64,000 bases of DNA from Allacma fusca (lineage: Eukaryota; Arthropoda; Collembola; Symphypleona; Sminthuridae), in contig OX359246.1 in assembly GCA_947179485.1 (NCBI GenBank), positions 50,261,632 to 50,325,631 of the forward strand, given 5' to 3'. The notes under the pieces were generated by a model. That model did not search any database. It saw only the letters and a list, made by a program, of their open reading frames with translations, and was not told where the DNA came from. Each line of letters begins with the position of its first letter. Within the stretch, counting starts at the first letter, position 1. Made by a program: the position numbers and the translations under genes. Shown here piece by piece: positions 22,676 through 35,912 of this stretch.

Positions 22676-24960
22676 TGGACAGCCATCAAAGCCAACTAGG
22701 TGCTGCAAGAATAGCAGTAGACATCATTGAGGTTCATAGCCGTGGTGGTTTTCATTTTTACAATGGGTTTCACGTTCGAAATATGTTTTAGAAGTCATTC
22801 TTGAATCAATGCTGGCTTCAAAACTTAATGATTTAAACGTTGTCAATCTACCTGATGAACGAATCTTGGGAATCAAATGGAGTCCAACAGACAACTTGTT
22901 TCATTTCGCCTTCATGTTTCACACGGTGCCTTTTGTGTACTTAACAGTACTCGATGCCCGACGAAGAAAGAAGTTACAAGTCTGGTGTCATCAATGTTCG
23001 ACACTTTCGGGTTTTTGCATTCGTTCATAATCCAAGCAAACATTCTCCAACATAACATGGAGAATGATGGAGATTGGGACAAGCCCATACAAACAGAAAT
23101 TCAATTGAAATGGCAGCAATGGATGGAAGACCTTAGAAAGTTAGGCAATACTCATCCCAAGTTGTTACAATCTAAATAGAAGTAAGGCCACCGACGTTGA
23201 ACGTCATATTTCTACAGATGCTAGTACGCAAGCCATGCTCCTGTTATTTACGCTAGTTTTGTAAATGGAAATCATTATTCGGTATTCATTGTATTTGGTA
23301 AAACTGAAGTTACCCCTTAAAAGCCCATCAGTATCCCTCGAATAAAACTTCAAGCAGCATTTTTCAGCATCAAATCCAGAGTACAACTTTATACTGATTC
23401 TTCATACGTTTTATGCTGGCTTAGATCCGGTGCGAGAAGTTTTCCTATTTTCGTGGGTAATTGGGTAGGAGAAATCGAAGAAACAACCAATTCTAGCAAA
23501 TGGAGATGGGTTCCAACGAAAGGAAATCCAGCCTATGATGCCACAAGAAATGTTTTTCCCTCTGATTTGTCCTCTTCTAGACGATGTTTACTGGGTCCTT
23601 CATTTCTCCTCCTTCCTGAAAATCACTGGCCGGCACATCTGACCCCAAGGCAGACAAGAGAGAATCAGAACTCAAACAAGTAAATATTCCTATTACAGCT
23701 ACTCAAGAAAAGAAACTTCTCAGTTTCGAATCGGTTTTCAAATTCGCTTAAACTGTTGCGAGTTACGGTGTGTTGTCATAGGTTTACTTTGAAGCTGACG
23801 AAATCATCAGTGGAGACGGGTCACTAAAAGCAAACGAAATTGCTGCAGTTGAAAATGTTTGATTGCTTAAATTCCAAGAAGAGTCCTTTTTGCGGCGGTC
23901 CAATGTCTACAAAATAAAAATGGTATTCCAAAATCGAGACGATAACGAAACCTAACACCATTTCTTAATGAAAATTGAATTCTAAGACTTGAGCAGAATT
24001 TTTAATGTTCAAGTTCACAACTTGGTTAAGTTGCCAGCTAGTCTTGATCCTCATCATTGATGCACGAAATTATTACTTCTCTGGAATCACATTCAAATTC
24101 GCCACATTGGACAAAAAATGTTAGTTAATGAACTGGATCACGGAATACCGTGAAAGTAACCTGGAGAAATTGTCAACATTGTAAGAATGATCGAGGCCAT
24201 TTGGAACATTCTGCGATGGCTGAACTCCCTGAAATGAGAGTAACCAAATTCAACCCAGCATTCACTGATACCGGAAAGGATTGTTTTGGTCCAATTACTG
24301 TTAAACATGGCAGAAGAAGGGAAACGAACTGCTAAATACTGTTTAATCTTTTCTCGTCTCACAACTTATGCTGTACATATTGAAGTACTGGACAGTCTCA
24401 ATACAGATTCCGCAAATATAGGTATTCGAAGATTTATTAGCCGTCGAGCCCAACCAGTCTGTTTCTACTCCGACAACAGGACCAACTTGAAAGGTGCTAA
24501 AAGATACCAAGTAAATTTCAAATTTCTGACAAATTGGCCATCAAACGAATTAATTGGAAATTTATTCCACCAAAATCTCCACACCTGGTTGGTGCATGGG
24601 AGCGTAAAGTGCAATCAATCAAAGAAGCAGTACATACGTTAATGTGCGAAGCAGAAAATCTGGTCACCCAGTGACTAGCGTGAGTTTTAATCCAGATGAT
24701 GCAGAAGCAATCACACCAAATCATTTCCTCATCAGAACTTCCTCAAACGTGCAAACTCCATCGGTCTTCTCCGATGATGATTTGATCCTACGAAAACAAT
24801 GGAAAGTATCGCAAAGATTTTCCTGGCAACGATGGATAAAAAAATATTTCCCCTTTCTGCAAAAAAAGAGAAGTGGAATACCGAAAAAAGGCCGATTCAA
24901 CTTAATTATGTGGTAATATTTGTTGACTATCAATAACCTCTAAATGTTTGGACTTAAAGA
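22676..24960 (+). pseudogene. BEL/Pao retrotransposon pol relic
   Basis: The family order is present in fragments. The end of reverse transcriptase reads VHSRGGFHFYNGF, ILGIKWSPTDNLF, EVTSLVSSMFDTFGFL and IQLKWQQWMEDLRKL. RNase H follows (LYTDSSYVLCWLRSG), with FVGNWVGEIEETTNSSKWRW. The zinc and integrase core is at about 24150-24500 (DCFGPITVKHGRRR, TTYAVHIEVLDSLNTDS, RFISRRAQPVCFYSDN), and the integrase tail includes LRKQWKVSQRF and HPGKDGRIRSAD. Frames change repeatedly and segments are deleted, so this is a dead copy. The gag-protease part and definite LTRs were not seen. Confidence 0.85.
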
Positions 24961-25266
24961 ATAGTCATTACTGTTCATCCGGGGAAAGACGGCCGAATCC
25001 GATCAGCTGATGGTAAATAATTGTCTTCGTCGTACGACGACATGATTTGTTCCAAATCTTCGGGAAGTGTCGTCGAGTTGCATGGTGGCAAGTCACTTTT
25101 TTAGGTGTGGGTAGAAGCATATATGTTGGTTTTTTAGGGGACAAACCAGGACACACCTCCTTTAAAAGCAAATTCTTAAAAACAACGAACGTGAAGAAAT
25201 TAATACAGTACTTGATAGAGTATCCCATACACCAGAAGTAATACATGATAGACATTTTAACAAGAA

Positions 25267-25728
25267 ATGATCGTTGTGAAAATAGTTATTAGAGCAGAGA
25301 CCTACGATGAATTAAGTAGACAAAGTGATCGTGAATTACCAACAAGAAATCCACAGAATACCGAAATTTCCACCAGTGAATGCAAATTAAAAACTACTCA
25401 ATCCACTCGACCTTCAGAAAGCATAAACACCCGTGAACATCCTCTGCAGAACCAGCCAAACCTGTGGTCAACACCGGCTTTCTCCAACCGAGGAGTTGTA
25501 GTACTCCAAAGGACACTAAGCCTGGTGGATGAGACATCGGAACAGGAAGGTATAACTACATCGCCAGTACGAAACGAGTTATTCACATTGGAGTCAAGCT
25601 CCGCGGAAATCGAAACTCGGGCAGGTATAGAGATACCTTTAGGTTTCCTCCAGGCATTGACCAACACGGCAGGATTCCAAGGAAACTACAACAAAAATTT
25701 TCTTGCACGGGAATTAAATGACCGGTGA
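25267..25728 (+). CDS. Unrecognised open frame, 153 codons
   Basis: Polar, low-complexity, Ser/Thr/Glu-rich sequence (RELPTRNPQNTEISTSEC, SVDETSEQEGITTSP-like). It lies downstream of the BEL relic in the same orientation. No domain recognised; it could be a decayed element ORF. Confidence 0.25.
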   Translation: MIVVKIVIRAETYDELSRQSDRELPTRNPQNTEISTSECKLKTTQSTRPSESINTREHPLQNQPNLWSTPAFSNRGVVVLQRTLSLVDETSEQEGITTSPVRNELFTLESSSAEIETRAGIEIPLGFLQALTNTAGFQGNYNKNFLARELNDR

Positions 25729-25945
25729 ATACGAATACATCACAAGTTTGCACGCATTTCTTATATGTAGAGGTACGATGCAGTGGACTCATTTTTTCCT
25801 TATACTTGCTGAAGTTATCTATAGTAGAGATAACCAACAAGCACCGAGTAGTGAGGTTACAGAAGAACTATGTGTACAGGCTATTGAGTGGGGTAGAGAC
25901 TATGCAAGAATCCCAGGTGACGTAAGTAAAAACCTTCTTGAATGA

Positions 25946-27170
25946 AGAGTACCGTACATAAGAAACCACTGCAGGCATCGGGGAGAACAAATTTTCTTCA
26001 GCCATTCAAGCCGTACATGATGTTTCAAAAGTAAGTTTTTGCAAATATAATATATATAGTTGTCACATTGACAGAATTGAATCTCATAGCACAGAGCACA
26101 TCACTCGTGGTAGACATGAAGATGAACGGACAGAGACAACCGGATTTGACCGGATCTTCCGTCGCAATGAAATTCCGTCTCTCAGAGGAATCACCGTCTC
26201 CTCGCTTTCTTTTTCTGGAAATACAAACCTGCTCTCTCAATAAAATATCGCGTACTCTCTCTCTCTGTCTCGCCCTATATCGCAATTCAAATCCGATCGG
26301 GGTTTATCAATAAAATCTCGGTCGCTTTCGCTCTTTCGCGCTAATATAAACCTACTCGATTAAGCACAACTGCCAAAGCTGTAGTGAGAACCTCAGAACG
26401 GTATCCTAATTGGCTGGCACCATGTGATAACATGTCCCTTCGTGGCTTAACACGTATTGCTGATCAAACATGATTATACTACGAATTATAATTTCACTGT
26501 AATTTATAGTAGCTCAGTTAGCAGGAAATTAATTAAATGAGATAAGTGAAATTATTTGGATTGCCGTACAATTGTGCGGGTTGGGCATCAGAGTTGTCTA
26601 TGTGACATCACATTCGTTCATCCATAAGAAGTTAGACAGTTTCCAAGTACCCGTTCCTTCATCCTTCGGTAAAATGAAGCCTTCTGAATATTGACCCTTC
26701 CTACGCCCTTCCTTTATTCAAAACCTGTTATAATCTTTCAGCCTTCAAAAAATATTTGAATGCCCTTCTTGCGTTACCTTGTGTTCATTTATTCGTCACA
26801 CAACTTTTAACACAAGTAACAAAATCAGAGCTTTAAACTTCTAACTATTTACCGCTGAAAAACTAATAATTAGCTTGCAGTTAATTGCAATTATTGCAGA
26901 TTATCAGTATGTACTTACGTGTTCCCAGTATTATCCTTAAATGTAGTCTCCTATAATGGGGTAAACAATCCCGAAAGAACCCTCAGGCATTTTCGGAGAT
27001 CGATTGCCCGGAGATACCTGAATACGTCCGACTGAGATTAGGGTTGATTATTAGCGTACATATGGGGAAGTGGAGAACAAAACGCTCCTTATGTACTTCT
27101 CAGTTGTACTTCACACATGACACATGTACTATATTCACCTATTACCGCAACTCAGTTCTCGATTTTGAGA
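25946..27170. other. Unassigned stretch
   Basis: A pyrimidine-rich patch with CTCTCTCTCTGTCTCGCCC (about 26250-26275) and two CAATAAAATCTCG-like segments are seen. No gene. Confidence 0.35.
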
Positions 27171-27176
27171 TCAAAC

Positions 27177-27350
27177 CGAATGAGCAACTGAACGAGCAAC
27201 TGAACGAGCAACCTAATGAGCAACTGAATCAGCAACCGAATGAACAACTGAATCAGCAACCGAAGGAACAACTGAATCAGCAACCGAATGAACAACTGAA
27301 TCAGCAACCGAATGAACAACTGAATCAGCAACCGAATGAGCAACTGAATG
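27177..27350 (+). repeat. 24-bp coding-like minisatellite (NEQLNQQP)
   Basis: About seven tandem units of AATGAGCAACTGAATCAGCAACCG encode Gln/Asn-rich text in the plus frame 27044-27499. The minus frame is also open, as expected for a repeat of length divisible by three. The flanking frame (KSRKLRTKIS...) has no recognised domain. Confidence 0.75.
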
Positions 27351-27359
27351 AGAAATCCC

Positions 27360-28345
27360 GAAAACTTCGGACGAAGATATCAACTGACCCAACGACTAAC
27401 GGTTTGAATTGGATTACAGGAAACACAAATGATAAAAAATGTGCAATAGATCGTAGTACAAGACAAGAAGCGGCGAACCGGATTCCCAACCCAACATAGC
27501 AAAAAATTAAACATTTCAACAAATCGAAATGTTATCTTGTATCAGTAATAATAACCAATTATGGACTTACCAATGAGGGTATTCTGGGAGTGTCTTCCGA
27601 AGGAAGTTCTCCCTCAAATGAATGTTGTTGACTCTAACTTTCAGTACTACTGTTTCTAAAAGTAAACTCGAAATACGAACTTCATTACAGATTGGTCAGG
27701 TTTAGTGATAGCATCATCTTTTGAAAATCATACTACAAAGATTCTACAACTGCATATTTAAGCCAAAAATGCCGCTGAAACGTTAAATCCGTGACCCCAT
27801 CTGTAGTGTTTGCAAGAAAAATATTTTTATGGAAGGAGCAATTACATTTGTTTGTTTTAAGGATCAATCGTTGAATGCAATAAAAACCGTCAACGGCGAA
27901 GAGTACTGTGATATTATGAAAGAGTTTGATTAAGAGTTTCCACTCAATTGGTCACCTGATTCAATTATACGCATTGCAAACGCGAGTGATGGAAAACCAT
28001 CTTGAGAGCATTGGATGCTTATCAAATGCTTTCTACACTATTCGGAAAACCAATTGGAACGTAAGCGTGCCAACCCAGCAAATGACTTCCTTGACGTTAA
28101 AATAAAGTGTTCTGCGGCATTTTGAACCAACTACTACTGATCACTCAATCAAGTCGAGTGCAAGCCACGGTCGGCTTTTGCATATACCGAACATATGTGT
28201 TCCGGATTTAAATTTTCGGTGTCTGAATCCACCAATATTCATAAACAACAATTAGTAAAACCACAACGGTCAGAACAGAAGACTGGGTGGGTACCCTTTT
28301 CATAAGTTAAATAGTCACCAGCAGTGACTACTCCAAAGTCTATAC
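27360..28345. other. Unassigned stretch
   Basis: Short broken plus-strand frames (for example CVFARKIFLWKEQLH-like near 27815) suggest decayed coding DNA, but nothing can be identified. Confidence 0.3.
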
Positions 28346-28348
28346 TTG

Positions 28349-29469
28349 GGGATATGCCACAAATGACGTCATGCATTTAGTCAGTCAGACAATATTCTGT
28401 GCATGATTTAACATGACGTGCTCATTCAGTTTCTTTTCCAAAACATGACGTCATTTTTCCGCACCTATTTACCCCAGATTCTTTGTTACTCCTACATAAA
28501 ATCCCGTGCGAATTCGTAAGTTTAAATATCGACTTCATCATCCAAAATCATTAGTACAACAATGACATGACAACATCAATAATTCACAGTCACAACAAAG
28601 AGTTATATCAATAAGTAATACATGGGACAGAGTAACTGATGTTAGTTTTTTTAACAGAAAATTTCAGTACAATTTAAGTAACGGTGAATTAAAATTGTGC
28701 TATAACAATTTTAATTTGAAATGTGTGAAGATTTATTGATCCAGCTAACTTTATTGATCGTATCCAGCTAGCTTTGGAAAAGTAAATGTCCCAAATAAAC
28801 GCACATTTGTTATACATTCTTACAGTAGTGTAAGGTAAAAATCTCGCCATCTATTGTGACTTCATAGTTTTTTAAACTTTCTTTTGCAGCTGTAATAATG
28901 AGCCAATTGACCGGATGTTGCGAAAAGCTATTTCGTGCTATTTGAGTGAATTTTCTAATTAAAAATGCTTGTAAGTAAAACAAACAGGAGTAAGTTGATT
29001 TTCAAAATTTTATAGGTGAAATTGTTTTTCTACTGTAAAATGTGTTTGTTACATTATATAATAAATTTATTGACCGAATGAGCGACCCACTTCAAATTAC
29101 CTTTGACCTATATGATTTTACCCATGAATTAGTACAATTACCTCATGATTTTTGTTTCTCACTTGTTCACAGTAGAAGTCATTGTTAATCTTCTAATTTT
29201 ATTGTGGTTATTACCGATGGCTAATAACAAAATCGCGACGATAAAAACTACGTAAAAAAGCGAATAATTGCTGATCATTAATATTTAGTGTGAAACCAAA
29301 CGCAGTTTTAAATCATGAAGCAGTAGATGGCATTATATTTTACCTATATATCCATACTTATATGACGTCATATACAGTCAGTCAGCCTTCGATGTGACGA
29401 CGAATGATCAACCAGTCAGTCAGCCGTAATTTGCAAGATTTTTGCATGACGTCATTTGTGGCACATCCC
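28349..29469. mobile_element. MITE-like element with CRE palindromes in its ends
   Basis: Ends GGGATATGCCACAAATGACG and its inverse (CGTCATTTGTGGCACATCCC) are flanked by TTG on both sides (28346-28348, 29470-29472), consistent with a 3-bp target duplication. Subterminal regions carry four TGACGTCA palindromes (28364, 28446, 29363, 29447) and AGTCAGTCAG repeats. There is no transposase inside. PIF/Harbinger-like elements use 3-bp targets, but the superfamily is not certain. Confidence 0.72.
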
Positions 29470-29589
29470 TTGGAGAAAACTGGCACGAATCTTTTTGTCA
29501 GTCACAAACAACAACTGAAGATGAAGCTCCATCCACTACTGCTCAGGCGTATGGAAATCAGCAAAATTTACCTCTGAAAAAACGTGCGT

Positions 29590-30060
29590 ACCCGTGAGAA
29601 TCAACTACGCTAAAAATCTTAAATGTTGTGGAGGAGGAAAGGATTTGTGGAAGTGAAAATGAAAGTTGTCTAGTGTCGGGAGAAACAATTCGATTCGTGG
29701 ACAGTAAAGGTACATCTCTTTCAAAAGATTTTTCATAATGAATAAGGTTATTCTTGACGCGTAATTCTTCCACGATAGATGCTTATGCACCTGTTTATTA
29801 GGAAAAGTTGAACCAATCGAGAACATCCCGTCGTTAAAATCTACCAAAGATTTAAAGTTCGTGGGAAAACTGGATAAAATTGAGGACGTGGAAGAGATCA
29901 CTCCTGACATTACTACTACCGCCTGCATCAACAATTCTGATGAGGAGGCGAAGGAGATGTAACAAATCGTGACGAGATAATTCAAGCCGTGAACAGGAGC
30001 ATCCCAGCTTGGGAAGGAGAGGCACCGTCTGCCGGCACATACAATTTTGAAGACTGATTT
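29590..30060 (+). pseudogene. Acidic coding relic, unrecognised
   Basis: Plus-strand frames give NVVEEERICGSENESC, then KLDKIEDVEEITPDI and NNSDEEAKEM before a stop near 29960. The composition looks protein-coding and acidic but fits no family I know. A 160-codon minus frame over the same DNA is hydrophobic and unconvincing. Confidence 0.25.
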
Positions 30061-31302
30061 CAGCTGCGTACAGCCCTTTAAGGGCAAATAAAAACTTTAA
30101 GGTGTAAAGTTGGATTTGCGTATGACTATGCCTGCATTTTTATGTTTTTGTACAATATGGAGCGAGTTTCAGTAATTCAATGTGGTTCATGTATATTTTT
30201 TAATGGTTTGCAAGTAAATTTTTCCAATAAAAATTGAGATGGAAAATGCCAATAATTTCTGAATAATTTTTATTTCATCAAATTTTGGACAGCTAAATAT
30301 AAGTGCACATTACTCATAACTTTCCAAATGAATTAAAAGGCGTATATAATAGGCAAATCAGAAATACTAAAGCCTTTCTAGGTATTACTACTACTGAGAT
30401 TCTCTGCATACAATTCAAGGAGTGCATATCAGCAGCATGTTCAATCCTACTTTTGACTCGCATCTCCTTCCCCCAGTTTTACATCCTCTCCCTCATTTCC
30501 AGTTTGTTTTGAAACGAACTGAGATGTAAAAAATCGAAGTTGTCTTTTCACGATGAAAGCCTCCAGATTTGCAGATGCAGCAAGGGATAATCCAATTACA
30601 GGTCCAGGCCGTCCTATAGTTAATAATCGTGTATATACACTATATGCCTGCTGACTTGAAGCACAACTGAATCACGATTTTACCAACAAAAATGTGAGAT
30701 TTGTATTTAATTTGATTGTATTATGTATGAATTTCTAGGGACACGCTTCATACCAACAATGATAACAATGCTGTCATTTCTGTTGAAAACGGGCTTCAAA
30801 TACTCGAATTAGCCATAGGTTGACCTGTTATCCTACAAAAACACGTGTGCGTAGCTGCTGGATTAAATAATAGATGTACCGATTTTGTCCGCGATGTTAT
30901 CTTTGAAACTCAAACTAGCGACGAAGGGGAGCTTGATTTATCTATTTCCAAGGAAAAAATGTGCGGTTTATTCTGATGAAATTCCTTAACTACTGAGGTA
31001 ACCATTACGTGACCACGCCCAAAGAAAGAGGGGTTCGAATATTTCGTCAGTGGGATTTATAGTTTGATGAGCTTACAGGGAAATATATTTCAGGGAAATT
31101 TTTGTTGGATTTGGGATATGCACATACTGGACATCGATCCCACGGAAGAAATATGGATCGTGTCGCTATATACCTAGACACTGCTCAATTTTGTGTAGGT
31201 CTTGACTACGTTATACGGAGTAGATGCAAGTATCCTCGTCAATAGCTGTACTTGATGAATGCATTTAAGCCGATCGGTTCCTATCGAAAGGCAAACTTAA
31301 CG
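30061..31302. other. Unassigned, with plus-strand coding-like pieces
   Basis: From 30553 a broken plus frame (ASRFADAARDNPITGPGRP, later VCVAAGLNNRCTDFVRDVIF and GKFLLDLGYAHTGHRSHGRN) looks like decayed protein-coding DNA, split by in-frame stops. Not recognised. The hAT element at 31311 ends this region. Confidence 0.3.
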
Positions 31303-31310
31303 GTCCGACT

Positions 31311-31875
31311 CATAGATGGGCATTTTTAATCCCTCGCCCTCGCCCATGAGGTATGTAACAAAATCTTGTCGCACTCGCTCTCACCCGTTACCCTCACGAC
31401 ACCTTGCGCTGGAACTCGCACTCAGACTCGTGAGGGCCTACTATAAGTCATAAGGACTCTCCCTCCGCCTTATGAGTCCATAAGTACAGCATAACTGACA
31501 GTGCATTGCAATCTAGCTATCACCCAGTTAAGATCTTCAAACATTCACTTAATTCTTCAGACCTTTAGCTAATTCTTCTGAACTTTAGCTAATTCTTAAG
31601 ATATTTAGACTCATTTATGGCAAAAAAGGCGGAAATACGAGAATTATTTATAAATTATATTTATTTAATACTGCTATTCGAACTTCATGAGGACTACATT
31701 TTAGTACTCACCCTCGCCCTCGTTTTCGTACGTACATTTTGCTATGCCTCGCCCTCATTTGTTGAGGGCCCTTCTTTTATGATAGGAACTCGCTCTCATC
31801 CCTCAAAAATTGAGGTCGAGGGTGAGCGATGAGGGCGAGGCAAGAACTCATACCTCGTGAGGGTGCCCATCAATG
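31311..31875. mobile_element. Non-autonomous hAT element built of CCCTCGCC words
   Basis: Ends CATAGATGGGCA and TGCCCATCAATG are inverted with one mismatch, starting CA and ending TG. The 8-bp duplication GTCCGACT is exact (31303-31310, 31876-31883). The arms contain CTCGCCCTCGC and GAGGGCGAGG words; the core (about 31480-31690) is AT-rich. Confidence 0.9.
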
Positions 31876-31883
31876 GTCCGACT

Positions 31884-34786
31884 ACGCTTCAAAAATACAA
31901 GAAGAGACCTTTAGCTTTAAAGCGCCAGGTTTTTGAATGATACGAGCATTAAATGATTAAGCGTGTAAATAAATGCAATTATTAGGAACCAGTAATTTGT
32001 ACATAATATATTTTATTTAGATCTGTGGTTTAATTTAAAATGACCATACGGGAGCGACTAATTGTAATCATTTCCATCATGTTAGATTCTGTACAAATTC
32101 AAGTTATGGAAAGAGAGCCTTCTCACCGTTAAATTATACAGCGTATGGTTGAGGGAGCGTGTCAAGTTAATATCCAGAGATTTGAGTTAACCTTTCTCAA
32201 CGACGTTTTATATGTAACATGGTTACAAAAATGTTTCAATGTATAGGAAGGAACTCCCTTGTTTTTCATTTCCACAGAATGATTGTATAATAGCAAGCTG
32301 TACTTTAAAGATACAATTTCTCGAATGTCTAAATTCTCAATCTTCCACGTTCCAGACTCGTCTGCCTGTACTTTACTCGCAAAAAGTTTTTATTATTCAT
32401 CAAAGTTCTACCTTACGCTGCATTGCAAATCAACTTCTCATCAGATCTTTCCGACTCAGTTTTAGCTATTTTACGTTTTTCTCTATTCTCCTGAATAAAC
32501 GCGTTCAGTGAACGAAAATCCACAATGTATTTTTTGAATTTTCATTCGTTTGGACAAATAGTAAGCAAGTGTTGTGTAGTGAACTACATACCTGAAACGA
32601 GTGTAACAGTGAAGTAAAAGTTTGGTAGAACGAACGCACACTCGCGTTCCCAAGCTTCGCAAGGTTCTCCCTTTGGCTCTTAGATAACCATTCGGAATGT
32701 AATCACCGCTTCTCAGGGCAGGGAGGGAGGAAAACGGTAGCATCTCCTTTGGATATTTCACATTTGGACCTCAGCGGAACTATCCTATTACCACAAGAGA
32801 ACTCATAGTTTTTATACAGCTTTTTTAAGTACATGTCTCTTGCAGATATGGTAATTTGTACATATTTTTGACCACTTTTTGCAATTACGTCTACATCTTC
32901 GTAATCAAAAAGGGTCGAGTTCATATACTTTAGTAAAACATGGTAGTCAAAATTACAACCCCTCATGCACTATAAGTGGAATTTCGAACTTATGTCGGAT
33001 TTTTAAATTACATATCGTACAAATTGTAGAAACATATTAGCCATCAGTGTGATTATGGTTGTAGCATTTTATAAAAAATTTCCGGGTGGAATCGGGATCG
33101 CTTGCCTTTTTTGCTTGCTCAATGGTTGTGTACATGTATCCGGAATGTTATCCTCTTCCGAGCTTCCTTCTAGTAATTCTCCATCTCCATTAAACAATTC
33201 CAACATGCCCGTCTTCTCACTGCTCGTAAATGCCTCTGTTTTGGTAAACTCGCGGTTACAGTGATGACAGTGTGTGGTCTGTTCATTCTTCTTTAATTCA
33301 TCTGCTGTATAAGTAACCATGTAATTCGTTGAACGTACTTGAAATATTATTTTCTGTTATTATTATTCCCAGTTAAACGCTGTCTTGAAAAAATGTGCTA
33401 CTACATTTCTTTGTCGTGGTATTCTAAGGCTAGTCACTCAGCTCGATTATCATTATTTTGTAACACATCCATTGAGAAACTACAACGAACATAGTCGCAA
33501 CGCTTTAAAGTGTTTCGTTATCGCTGTTTTGCAACTTCTTCCAATGGTCTGCTAAAACACATACCTCAAATGTTGCAAAGTATGGGTAGGGGTGTAGCAT
33601 TTCCAGTCGTTGGTATTTTAGTTTGATTTTCTTCCGGGAATTCGTACTTTCTTCCTTCCATTGATTTATTTTCACTTGAGGTTGATTGATCTTTTGAGGT
33701 TGGTAAATGAACATGTCTGAGAATGTTTGAGTTGCTTTCCTTTCGTACTAAATTTCCTGTAGCTTTTACTGCAATAAAAGTGATTTAAGAATTGTTTAAT
33801 ATTTGTAAGGAGAATGTAATGAAATAGTTCTTCGGGAGGGTTTTGGAATTTCTTGTGCACAAGGAAAATATTGATTTTATTTACGGATTCATATTGACTG
33901 TTTCGTATCATAATGATATTCTTATATCTGTTTGTAAAAATATTGATTGAAACATTGTTTGAAACTTCAAATGAAGGAATAGGCGTAAGGAATAGGCGTG
34001 TTGCTACCTATAGAAAAGTGCTTCGTTATCTATACGTTGTTAATATTCTGTGTATATATGTAGTGAACCTTTTCTTATCTTCACTCTAGCTGCATGACCG
34101 TATAGTTACCAAAGGAGTTTCCTGTCCAGTTCCGCCATTTTTCCCACACTGCATTTTTTCTGATTTTATTTTGAAGTGCTGAAATCTGAAATTTAGAGCT
34201 ACCCTGGGTTTTGTGCTGCACTTAGGTGAATGTGCTGCAGTGTTTACTCCCGAAGTTCCGCCATTTCGAACATTTCGCCATAAGCTTGAAACAGGAATAT
34301 TTATTATGTAAGTGTTAAACCAATTTTTCGAATTTTCAGAAAACGAATGTAATTATTTGTGAGCTCATCTTCTGCTAAATCAACGAGTTCAAATTGTAAC
34401 ACCTGCTGGAAAATTGTTGCCGGTAACTTACGCTCAGGTCAATTCAAAGTGTCATCTTTCCTCCCAACAAAGTTCCGCGTGGATTTCGTTTCTGTTCCGC
34501 CGCCCCGTGTTTGTCTTTTGAGTCTGTAGCACCCATAATTTTGAGCCATAACCATAACAACCATAACAAGCAGCCTGTTCCTGGTCCAATATAAGTCCTG
34601 GAGAGGAAGTACCCGGTTGGAAATTCATTGTATCCCTCCACTGATCCTCATCCGTCTAAGGCAGCTAGCTATACACCAGGTCATTAGGTCGGCAATATTA
34701 CGTTGGCTAAAGTGTAAAACGTTTAAGGTATTTCCCGGGTCCTCTTTTAGGCGAGTACAAACAAAACATATTTTTATTAACTCATC
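31884..34786. other. Unassigned stretch with a few minus-strand open frames
   Basis: Minus frames at 32703-32966 (DYHVLLKYMNSTLFDYEDVD) and 33069-33320 (THCHHCNREFTKTEAF, a possible C-x2-C finger half, then an acidic tail) may be decayed genes. GTTCCGCCATTT recurs near 34129 and 34254. No family recognised. Confidence 0.3.
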
Positions 34787-35178
34787 ATGTCGAAGAAGAC
34801 AAGGAACCATAAAACAAATACCAAAAAGTTTGATTGTCTGCAAGACTCAGAGTCTGAAGACGAAGGCACCTACGTTGACGATGACATCCCAATCACTAAT
34901 ACACCAGATAAAGACCAAACTATTTCCTCTATTCAAGTTGTCCTCAGCCTACAGACTACTGAAGTGGAAAATGCATGCACATTAAATCTCGGCGATGTGG
35001 CTGTAAAGTATTCCGTAATCCAGTACTGGTAGGAGGACTCCTAAAGAATGCATACCATCCAAAGGGTTCCAACTTCCGAGTGCAGCCAGACCTATCTTCA
35101 GACCAGCGGGCGGTTTGAAAACACCTCCATACTTTTGCAAACGACCTGTGTCCCAAACCCCTGACAATACTTGCGTAC

Positions 35179-35912
35179 TTGATAATTTGTTTAAATTACA
35201 ATAGAATAAGTAGTGATTATGCAAGAAACGCGAACAGAAATTATTTGTTAAACTTAATTGAAGAATTCGGACTCATGGTAGTAAACGGGAGGTGTAAATC
35301 TGATTGTGCCGGTGAATACACTTATGTAGACAAGTTAAAAATAAGCCATGATTTGACTATTAATGCAAAGCCGCAGCTAAAAAACTGAAATCTAGTTATA
35401 GGATCTGTCGGAAGCTAAAAATCAATCGTAGTCACGAAATCTATTTGTCTTGTAGATAAGAACACAAAACGAAAAAGCAGGATAGGTATAATGTTGTGCA
35501 AGACTTATTATCTAATTGTAAAAGCAGTACAGAATAATAATGTTAATTCGGTCAATATTAAACGTTGGGAGACTTTTTATGAAGAGTTTATGCACATAAG
35601 GCCGGTTACAGATATGTGTGAAATCTTTTTTAACCCCCACATGGATATTCCCTTCTCGTTAGACGAAGTCAGTATTGCCAACTTAAGTGCAGGCAAATCC
35701 CTAGGCCCAGATTTTATCCCCAATGTACTCCTGAAGCAGCTCCCCGATAATATTCTTCATTGTTTACTGTGAATACACAACTCTTCACTTATGACAGTAG
35801 ATTCCCCACTTGTTTGGTCAGAAATAGAAGTTGTGATGTTGTTTAGGAAGGGTGACAGGGATTTACCAGTCAATTGGAGGGGTATATCCCTAATTAATAC
35901 AGTGGCGAAACT
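35179..35912 (+). pseudogene. Non-LTR retrotransposon fragment (endonuclease end and start of RT)
   Basis: NANRNYLLNLIEEFGLMVVN and GEYTYVDKL match the C-terminal part of the apurinic endonuclease domain. IPFSLDEVSIANLSAGKSLG with PDFIPNVLLKQLP and LFRKGDRDLPVNWRGIS match the start of reverse transcriptase (motifs 0-2a). The frame is broken several times and stops near 35912, before the catalytic motif, so the element is truncated. Confidence 0.75.

Noticed and set aside
29605-30087. 160-codon minus frame
   Set aside because: Hydrophobic, low-quality sequence opposite a more coding-like acidic plus frame; probably a shadow.
31021-31060. tRNA-like GGTTCGAAT box near 31035
   Set aside because: No matching acceptor, D or anticodon stems around it.
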